A stretch of DNA of 64,000 bases from assembly GCA_024516035.1 (NCBI GenBank), contig CM044960.1:20104668-20168667 (forward strand), given 5' to 3'. The notes below the pieces were generated by a model. The model did not search any database. It saw nothing but the letters and a program-made list of their open reading frames with translations, and was not told where the DNA came from. The stretch's first letter is position 1, and every line of letters starts with the position of its first letter. The stretch comes from Bactericera cockerelli. Taxonomy: Eukaryota; Arthropoda; Insecta; Hemiptera; Triozidae. Of this stretch, positions 55,376 to 64,000 are shown piece by piece. The translations under genes and the position numbers were made by a program.

Positions 55376-55630
55376 GCCAGCGTCGATGGCATGTTGAATA
55401 CACCGGTTCCCTTCAGAACACCGAAGTTAAGCGACATCCAGCGAGGTTAAGACTTGGATGGGTGACCATTCAAATTCTAATTCTCGTGACGCTGGCTTTT
55501 CCCGGCCCCACTCAGGCTGGGTGAGGTCAATGTGAGTAGCAGGTTTGTGAGTTTCCTGCGAATGGAGGGTAAAACCCCCGTCGTGATATGACCATGGCAG
55601 TTGAAAGCGACGTTAAACCCCACTTAAAAA
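55376..55630 (+). mobile_element. 5S rRNA-headed SINE, young copy 2
   Basis: The 250 bases to cactt at 55625 are identical to the copy at 13291, followed by A8. Flanks aaagtggcaag (55365-55375) and aaagtgacaag (55631-55641) form an 11-bp duplication with one mismatch. The 5S-like part carries ggatgggtgacc; the body carries caggctgggtgaggtcaatg. Confidence 0.9.
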
Positions 55631-55641
55631 AAAGTGACAAG

Positions 55642-58419
55642 GACATTGATTGTTATAGACCTCTCTTTAAATAAATGTTCATTAAAAAAATGAACTATAC
55701 ATCTGATGTAAATACCCAAACCCACCGACAGCCTAACGTATCTACTCCTTGAATTTCTGGTAATTTTGACATCTCCACCAAAATTTCATATTTTTTTTTT
55801 TTTTTTTTTTTTCTTTTTGATTGTCTGATAAGTAATTTAATTGTGTCAACTAATTGTCAATATGCATATTGACAGAAACGATTTAGGTCATGTATACTAG
55901 ATTATTGTATTAGACGTCGATCGCATCGTCAGATGTCTCTTCAATTCAAAATGTTAGGCACTTTTATTGAACACAGTATTCGTGCAAATATTACCTATGG
56001 TTCGGGCAAATATGGTTTTTATGGTAATTTGATATGTGCCACTTCATTTTCTGCTAGTGTACATTTTTGTATAAAATTCATAAATGGTAAAAGCTCACTG
56101 TAATCGTAATATGCATTCCAATGTATAAATTCAATATAAAATAAAATTCCAAATTAAATTCAATTATAAAAACTCCATTAGGATATTGTTATATTCCATA
56201 ACATTTGCTGAATCTAATTTAACGGAAAAGCTGCACAAATGTTCCTCAATTTTAATTTCTACCCTGTCACGACCATAATTTTTTTGTTGCTATTGTTTTT
56301 TTTTCGGTTTCAGAATCGTTTTCTCAGTGAAATTGTTCCTATATGGTACACTAAAATTAATTTAAATAATTAATTGTTTTTTCGTTTCAGTTATAAAAAA
56401 TACTCGTGTATTATATAACATTTAAAAATGAGTAATTCTAAAGACATACGTTCTTTTTTGTAGTTGTGTAGGCATTCACTTTTGCATTATTTTCTACAAT
56501 CATTCTTTCATTTCGGATTATTTTTGAGGAAGTATTAAATTTGGTTCGTCAGGGGGCTATTAGTGTAGCAATATTTATAATTTTGTTTGTTTGCTAAAAA
56601 TAATAAAATAGGTTTTAAGGGACCTATTATAGTATAGGGCGGTGAGGCAGCCAGCTCGTAATTATGTTTGCAATAATTTCGGCATTTTTATTTATTTTTT
56701 ATCGTAGTAAAGTTTCCTCAAGTAGAGGGTTGGTTAATTGAGGCCGGGGCCGGGGAGGTGTTTTGTAAATTATAACGAGACACAACACAGAGTATGAGCT
56801 AACGTAATTATGTATAACAAACAATAAAATAAATGTATTATTGTTTAGGTTGAGAAATAATTGAAGGGTGGAATCCCTTTCCTAAGCAGGTAGTATGTAA
56901 ACTCATCCCCCTTCCTCCCCTCAAGACTCTTCCCATCTTCCAGGGAAAGCTTATCTAATTTGGGAGAAAGCGGAAACTTCCATGGTTTACATTAATCAGA
57001 AAAGATAATTAAACCCGTGCCCCCTTCCCTTTTTGTTTTTAAAATTTTCTGTATTTATTTAAGTTGCCTTCGGGGTTATTTTGACCAGAAGTTGGGTATG
57101 CTGTTCCTCGTCCCCACAATTTTTAATTTATTATGGTCGGAAGGAGGGTAAAAAAACCCAATTATACTGCGGACTCAAGGGTTGAGATTAAAATAATGAT
57201 TCCACTGCTCCCTCTCGAATCAAACCCCAGTCCTCCAGTGGTGAGGAATGGATGTGCGTGCTGATGTGCCTGCTCCATAAATAGAACATTTTCCAATATA
57301 TTTGTCTTTTTTCTATATATTTCGAACTTGGTCTCTTTCTGACATACATATGTGTGTATGTATCTCACAAGTATTTCTACTTTATCCCCGAGGCCCCAGC
57401 ACCAAATCATGCGAATGTCTGCTGTAAGCAGAGTAGACTGAACTAACAGTGGAAGAGAGTGAAATCCGCTTTCCATACTATAGGTACATTATCTTGGTTA
57501 TTATTTTCTAATACAGTGTGTATCAGTAAATTTAATGTTTTGTAATACCTTTAAATATTTTTCAATAAAGACTTTTTCATTCATTTTTATTCTAATAATA
57601 ATTCATGTATTACAACTTCCAGTCGAATGATAATAGTCGAACTTTCGTAAGGATTTTTTTCTCACAACGTTTATTCTAAGGATTGAAACTGTTTGCAGTC
57701 CACCTTGTCTGTCTGAAGAAGAGTTTTTACTTTCGATGCTTTGTTTTATTTTTCTTTCTTCTTTTTCTTCTTTTTTAACTTGCTAGATCTAATTTAACTT
57801 CCGAGTATAACATAAATACCAGAATTATTGTATTAGTTTTTCCGAAGAAATTATAATCTTACTTTGCTCCAATTTTTTTATATATATATTAATTTAGCAA
57901 AATATGTACATACTCGTATTATTATGAAGTATTGTATTTATCTTTCATTTCACATTGAAATAATTGTGTTTCTTACGCATGCAACAGTTCGCTCAACACT
58001 TCGTCGTATCCTGAAATAATCTCTCTCTGCGACCACCTTGTATACATTTCCTCCCAGCATTTTTCTTTCTTCACTTTTTTAATTAGGTTTATATAGAATT
58101 TTTTAATTAGTTTACATGAAACACAAAAGAAAGGCAATTATTATTATTTCTCTTCTTCAAAACGTTCAGTTAGGGTTACGCAGTAAACGAGGGAGAGAGA
58201 ACAAACGATCTCTCTCTCTTTCTCTCTCTGCCTCCCTTCCTCCCTCTCCCTCCCTGTGTGTTTCATACTATTTAGCTGAAAAAGTGTTTCTGCCATTGTT
58301 TCATGTTACCACAAATAATTAAAACCGTCGTAATACAATTGTGATGCAATGAGTTGCACATACAGAGATTTGCATCTGTTCACTGTAGTAAGAGAATTTC
58401 AGAAATAAAAAAATAGACA
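55642..58419. other. AT-rich stretch, no gene recognised
   Basis: Poly-T near 55793-55814, (TC)n near 58205-58230. No exon or transposon identified. Confidence 0.35.
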
Positions 58420-58516
58420 TAAATTAGGGAAAATTTATGCATTTGATGGGATTTGAACCAACGGATCTCTACGCTGGACTACCAGACTAGCGCCTAAACC
58501 ACTCGACCAACAATGT
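58420..58516 (-). mobile_element. tRNA-headed SINE head, GCATTGG type
   Basis: On the minus strand the head includes ggtcgagtggtttaggcgct, ctagtctggtagtccagcg and ggttcaaatcccatcaaatg. Same family as 30323-30399, where grouping of A and B boxes is the same. Confidence 0.6.
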
Positions 58517-58978
58517 ATCTGCTGTTTCCAGAAAAAATTCCCGAGCTCTATGTTGTCAGAGTTTATTCGAATCAAAATTCTAGACTGTCGTGTTCCAAGA
58601 GCCTTTTTTGCAGATTTAAGGGTACATAAAACTTCCGATATTCAGATATTCAATAATAATGGAAAGTAATAAGTGACCATGAAGAACAATACGTATGGAG
58701 GAGAGTGAGAAGAGACGACAGAGAGAGAGAAGAAATGAGATTGAGAAATTGAGAATTGAAAATGAGAAATAAAGTTCCGTCATAGTGTGCTGAAGCCCAG
58801 CACAATACAATAGCTAAAAATAGGAATAGGTACCTATGTAATGAAACACTTAAAATACAACATGGATTATAACCATTCAAAGAGAAAATGCTTCTTGCAT
58901 TCTCGGTTCCCTTCCGGAAGGACGGTCCCTGGGACAAGTTTTTTTATATTTAATAACATGCTTTCATAATATTACCAT

Positions 58979-59144
58979 AAAAAAATTCACTGAAAAAAAA
59001 CATGGATTATATCTGCTTAAACTTCTACCACTTCTGGTAGAAGTGGGTCTAAAATATTCAAAAAAATTCACTGAAAAAAAAAACATGGATTATATCTGCT
59101 TACAACTTCTACCACTTCTGGTAGAAGTGGGTCTAGAATAATCA
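58979..59144. repeat. About 84-bp tandem duplication carrying a hairpin
   Basis: Two adjacent copies start aaaaaattcactgaaaaaa and each contains acttctaccacttctggtag, which folds as cttctacc/acttct/ggtagaag. Few differences between copies. Confidence 0.85.
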
Positions 59145-59445
59145 AGAATAGGTAAGCCTGTATACATGATAGAACTTCACAAGTGGTAATATAATTACTA
59201 AATACACATGAAATATAATTATAAATAGTACATCAGAAAACGACTATTTATAGAATTTATCCACAAAAAAGCTTTAATTTATGTAAAATAGAACTACCTA
59301 TAACCAGAATGAACAAGAAGTAGTTAGGTACATAAGTAGTGCATGTTTTTCTCTAAAAGATAAAGAAATTATTAAAAAAAAAACGGATAACCTTTATTTT
59401 CTTCTGGAAAATATAGAACATAAGGTAATAATAAATGTTAATTAC

Positions 59446-59523
59446 CTGACCAAGACAAACTTCTCTCCTGAGCATGAGCCCTAACAATCAGCACTTGGAG
59501 AGAGTTTTCATGCTGCCGGATCC
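59446..59523 (-). CDS. Candidate 78-bp exon, unknown protein
   Basis: Minus-strand segment with a strong acceptor (ttttccttttgcgtctccactag, polypyrimidine and AG before 59523) and donor GTCAG/GTAATT at 59445. It is open in one frame with phase 1 on both sides and reads IRQHENSLQVLIVRAHAQER then SLSWS. Phase-symmetric, so it could be skipped or included without changing frame. Family unknown; other exons of the gene were not found. Confidence 0.3.
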
Positions 59524-60957
59524 CTAGTGGAGACGCAAAAGGAAAAGAGAGAAAAAAGCAATTGGGTTTTTAAAAGGGATTTCGGTTGTAACAAACAAAT
59601 TGATTCTTGAATCCAATATGTACGAGCAAAGTTGAGAAAGAGCTATTATGAAAATTGAAAAACTAATAAAGAAGTGCCTTTTTCCTTTCTTATTTCTCGT
59701 TTTCCTCTTTTATACACATTCGTTTGAAAGTTTCACATTGAGCTGAATTGCGTTTGAAAAGATCAAGGGGCTTACTGAGAGGGTAGACTGGACACAGCGA
59801 TGGCACTCCATGATTTTTTATTCTTTTTGGTGGTGAATCTCTCAGGTGGGAATCAAACCAATTACAAAGAATATTAGAACGCTATCTCCACTTATGAGTG
59901 TGACCAGTGGTGGAATCACAAGTTTCTAGGATGACCTTTGAACAATGATGATTTAAGAAGGAAAGACTTAAATTCAACAACAACAAAAATCAATTAAAAA
60001 AATCAAAATTATGACCCACCACTCTTTTGTCTACATTATATTAGGTAATATGTAAGAAACTTGTAGGTAATCAACTAATCATCAATAAAATCGAATAAGA
60101 CGAGTGAGGAATGGTATTCACGCCGCATTGGTAACTTGTAAGAGATCCTGTACGCTTCTCAAAGTCCACAATACGGAAGGAAATCAGGGCTGAATATTCA
60201 TCGAGTAGGGGAGAAGGTTAGGGAAGGGAGGGGGACGGATAGCAGGATAATCCCAGGCCACTAATTGAATTTATTGACTGTTGCAATTCATTATCACATC
60301 CTTCTCTCCCCAGTCTGTATTCAGGGTGTGACGTCACCATGAGGCGTGCCAGATCAATAGTATAGTTGTATAGTACCACAATGTCTGTGTTAGGCATAGG
60401 AGGGTTTTGCAAAGTTATTGAATGCCTTTGAATATAAATAGAATAGATATTATATAATATATTATTCCATTTTGAATTTTTTAATCCATGAAGTCATCTA
60501 CAGTGTTGATCAAAGATCATGAAAAAATAAGCTTCAGTTAAAAAGAATATCTTATTAATAAAAGGTTAACCGTGTGCCGCCTCGTTCTATGGTACTTAGA
60601 AGATGCGGATTTCAAAGCCATCCTGTATATGCCCGGTCTCTCTTTCAATACTCCTTCCCTCGGAATATCCCAAGCCTCAACCTCCTCTGCTCTTGATCTT
60701 AATTCTGTTTCCGCAGAAACTGTCAAATACAAAGTCCTTTTAATTTCATTTTGCCCGTCTCGCATATTGTCCAATTTTAATTACATTTTGTCAATTTGAA
60801 GATTCAGTGGGCTGGTCAAGATAGTGGAGCTCTTAAGATTTCAAGGCTTTTAACCACTTCGTGTGCAAGGTCTTTCATTAGTTCATTTCAATTCACTGAT
60901 GAGTCAGGGGAAGGCAAGTTGGATTTCACAGAGCAGAGGAACATTTGAACAAAATTT
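59524..60957. other. AT-rich stretch, no gene recognised
   Basis: Short opposite-strand frames at 60538-60799 overlap each other and are not recognised. Confidence 0.35.
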
Positions 60958-60960
60958 ATA

Positions 60961-61018
60961 AGTATAAGTAGTGCTTTATTTAGACTATCAGCACAAGACA
61001 GGTAGTCCCATTATGATT
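60961..61018. repeat. Short interspersed repeat
   Basis: agtataagtagtgctttatt, then gcacaagacaggtagtccca; third member of the family at 29041 and 49628. Confidence 0.6.
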
Positions 61019-62890
61019 ACTCTTATTTACCAGTCAGCAAGGACATTGTCCTCTAATATGGTCTATGGGAATTCCTTCAATTTCATACTGTACTCTAAAA
61101 CTATTTCTCTCAAAAATAACAATTTATTGTATACTTTTTTAGCTTAAATTAATTGTAAATGTTTTTGTCTGTTGTAACAGGAGGTCAAGATATGATATTA
61201 CTCAGGTGTGATCGATGAAACTACTATCCAAAATTGGGACCGTGGTGAAAATGCTCAATACCAATGAGACCAACAATAATGGTGAGTCACTCATTTTCTC
61301 AAATTCCATTAAAGAATAGATATTTAAAGTTTTTTTTTCATGTTCAGACATGGAATCATTAATGATTTCATAAAGAAAAAATCTTTTATAATCCAATGCT
61401 ACTAAGCATTATCATTGAAAAGTCGGTAATCTGATTGTTTGGAACAGAAAGCTGGTAATTCATTTTGCTAATGTACTTTTATCTGTTTGTTATTTTATGA
61501 AAAACAATTTTATAAATCCGGCCTTCTCGGAAGAAAGCTCATTTAAAGAGAAAGCCTCAACTTGAAATGTCCTCTCTTGTGTCTTGAGCCCTACATGGAA
61601 GAATATAACAGATAAATGATGCTAATCATCGCCGTATTAACCCTTGTATGCTACCTCAATAGTATTGTAAATTTCAGAAGGATAGAAATGTGTTGAACGA
61701 TGAACGGTTTGAACCTGAAATGAAGGAAATATATATTATTATTTTATACAGTCAAACCTGGAATAAGAGAAGAAAAAAAATTCCGGTCCCTTAAGTTGTA
61801 GTGTTATTAAATAGCTTACAACTTACAAACTCTTAGTATAAATAAATAGCACTCTTCACATACGAGTATTCCCAAAATAAAATAAGAGCGCAGAGACTGA
61901 TTACATCAATATTATAGAATCAAATTAATAATAATAAATAAAAAAATATTATTATTATTCAATACAACTGAATTTTTAACAATGTAAAAAAAATACGAAA
62001 TGCCTACTACACTTTGTCCGGAAAAGGTTAAAAATTGATATTGGAATGAAAGAAAATCAAATTTATTCATTCAGCTGTGTTTTTTTATGTCAATGAAAAT
62101 TTTAATATTAAAAGACTCTCCTTAAAGCAGTGGAGAAGTTAGGTCTCTCGGTGGATATTTTATGTCACATACATACATAGTGAAATAAAGCCATAACGTT
62201 TTTCAGAATAACTTTATTTAATTTGGGTTTCGAGGCAAATTATTTCATTTTGAAGAATATCATTCCGTGAGTTGATTTCCTCTACTTTTCTCCCTTGTTC
62301 GCTGTTATCCTACACCACTGCCTTGCTTCTCTAATATCTTTTAAATGTCAGTTAGAAAGGAATAAAAATATGATAAATTTTTCTAATCTCCTGTAGAAAA
62401 TGGATTTCATTATCCAATAAGTGGAATAAAAATAATAGCTATCGTGATGACGTTGGAAAAGTGAATTTTGTTTTAAGGAAGGAATAGCTCATCAGACATT
62501 ATGATGACAATCATTTATATGGTATAGCAATATTATATTCCTAAATCTGTACCAAAGACATACATACTATTGTAAATGATGTTGCCCGAAAGGACCACAA
62601 TATACCTGTTTGTTAAAGGTTATTAGTCTTTCAAAATTAGTAAAACCACTAGGAATTTTTCTAAAGATTTTTTTCCCTAGATTCGAAAAATAATTAGTTC
62701 TAAAACCAATATTACTAACAAGTAAGTTGTTCAGCATAGAAGATTCTACTCACACTAAACTTAGTAGAAAGATATTTCATAAAGGTATGGGTAGCAACAT
62801 TGTTGAAGAAAAAATCATCTCGGAAGATGAGACTGTGAATATAATATTCCATCTCCATTTGAAAATCAAATCACGATCTCCTCACACACT
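61019..62890. other. AT-rich stretch, no gene recognised
   Basis: Nothing supported on either strand. Confidence 0.35.
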
Positions 62891-62892
62891 CA

Positions 62893-62955
<63 letters not shown>
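62891..62955. repeat. (TC)n microsatellite
   Basis: About 60 bases of uninterrupted TC. It produces a Ser-Leu repeat in the overlapping frame at 62727-63041, which is not a gene. Confidence 0.95.
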
Positions 62956-62958
<3 letters not shown>

Positions 62959-63368
62959 TCCATTTCTTTATCACATTCCCCATTCCAAATATTCATACCC
63001 TTTGCTCAGGAGTAGTCCCTCGCCTTGCAAGCACTGGATGAAGAGATCAAATCATAATAGCAAACATAACATGGGGCAAATAAAAAATAAACATTATAAC
63101 AAAAAATAATCAAAAACCAGTGTGAGAAAAGAAGAATGAAGGATGAAGATGTTAGGAACAAACAAAGTCAAAAATATACGAAATAATAAATCTCGGAATA
63201 AAAAAGAAAAGGAAAGCAAGAAGATTGGATCTGGGAAAAACAGTAGAAATTGTATGAAAATGAGAATTACGCACACTTCGGGGCAGCTGATGTGAGGGGG
63301 ATTTGTTTTAAAAAATATCTATTTAACTTATCATCAATATTCAGTAACATTTATATTTAGTATTTATA

Positions 63369-63725
63369 CAGGGTGTCCATAAAATCCCATCCCACCCCCC
63401 GTATCTCAAAAATGGCTGAATTTTTTTTACAAAAACCCTTTTCCTTGATTTTTTGGGGGATTAAGTTTCAGCAAAAAAACAATTGCCTACACTGCCCCAG
63501 TCAGGCTGAGTACAGATCCTTTAAAACAATATGCCACTAGAAATTCCATTCCATTTAAGATTTTAAAGTTGGTCCGTGCCCAGCTTGACTGGGGCAGTCA
63601 GTGTAGGCAATTTTTTGCTGAAACTTAATCCCCCAAAAATTAAGGAACATGGGTTTTTTTATTTTTCTATATTTTCAGCCGTTCTTGATATACGGGGGGT
63701 GGGGTGGGACTTTATGGACACCATG
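63369..63725. mobile_element. Mariner-type MITE with TA flanks
   Basis: cagggtgtccataaaatccc at the left and its near complement ending tggacaccatg at the right; arms of roughly 150 bases including a cattttt/gggggatt block, flanked by TA (63367-63368, 63726-63727). A central region has tgccccagtcaggct and its complement. No transposase. Confidence 0.8.
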
Positions 63726-64000
63726 TATTTAGTATTCAATGCAAGACAAAAGCATTGAGGAAAAACCCGTGGACAAAAGGTTTTTATGAAAAACAATTTG
63801 TGAAAAACAATGCTGAGTTAAATGATAGTAAACTTTCCTCTCTTGATAAGCCTTCTCTTCATCTATGCATGAGCCGCACTGGAAAATTTAAAAGCAAAGA
63901 GATTATACTTGGAGAAAGAAAGAAAAAGAAAATGTTATTCAATTTGTGAAATGGCCACCCAAGGAATTGAACGAAATTTACCCGGAAAATTGTCCCGGAC

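Noticed and set aside
62727..63041. Ser-Leu repeat protein
   Set aside because: Produced by the (TC)n microsatellite.

Overview
This 64 kb window is AT-rich eukaryotic DNA with spliced genes, GT-AG introns, LINEs, SINEs, MITEs and two 100-base assembly gaps (37771-37870 and 50232-50331). The two recognisable genes and the transposon families suggest an insect, possibly a hemipteran; the order is a guess from general character, not from a diagnostic gene.

Two host genes are supported, lying tail to tail. On the plus strand, four coding exons at 15403-15631, 16778-16903, 17761-17899 and 24557-24721 encode a two-LIM-domain LMO/Beadex transcriptional cofactor; only its N-terminal exon is missing. 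On the minus strand, five coding exons between 36673 and 29925 encode the C-terminal half of a Rabin8/RAB3IP/GRAB-type protein, a Sec2-related Rab exchange-factor family. Its N-terminal Sec2 coiled-coil exons were not found. About 5.2 kb separates the two stop codons.

Most of the rest is transposon. 3755-8750 is an apparently complete two-ORF CR1/Jockey-like LINE with both frames open. A relative at 18727-23545, in the last LMO intron, has its 5' two thirds inverted against its 3' third. An unrelated RTE-like LINE at 46058-49239 has the same inverted layout and is flanked by a perfect 13-bp target-site duplication. A third LINE type, 5'-truncated, is at 41452-42831. Five short 3'-end LINE copies in the introns all stop at the same 3' UTR hairpin. 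SINEs include 5S rRNA-headed copies (two of them 250 bp identical, 42 kb apart) and several tRNA-headed types that share an internal core. DNA transposons include a mini-Helitron, a Tc1/mariner derivative with two copies of one end, a hAT-like element, several MITEs and a 0.54 kb fold-back element. A BEL/Pao integrase fragment abuts the first gap.

Both host genes carry small tandem duplications that span a splice site: the 5' splice site of the LIM1 exon in LMO and the 3' splice site of the third-last identified intron in the Rabin8-like gene. No bacterial-type operon, CRISPR array or intact tRNA/rRNA gene was seen. The most unusual material here is the LINE inversions, the hairpin-limited LINE copies, the modular 5S/tRNA SINEs and the fold-back elements, rather than a new gene cluster.
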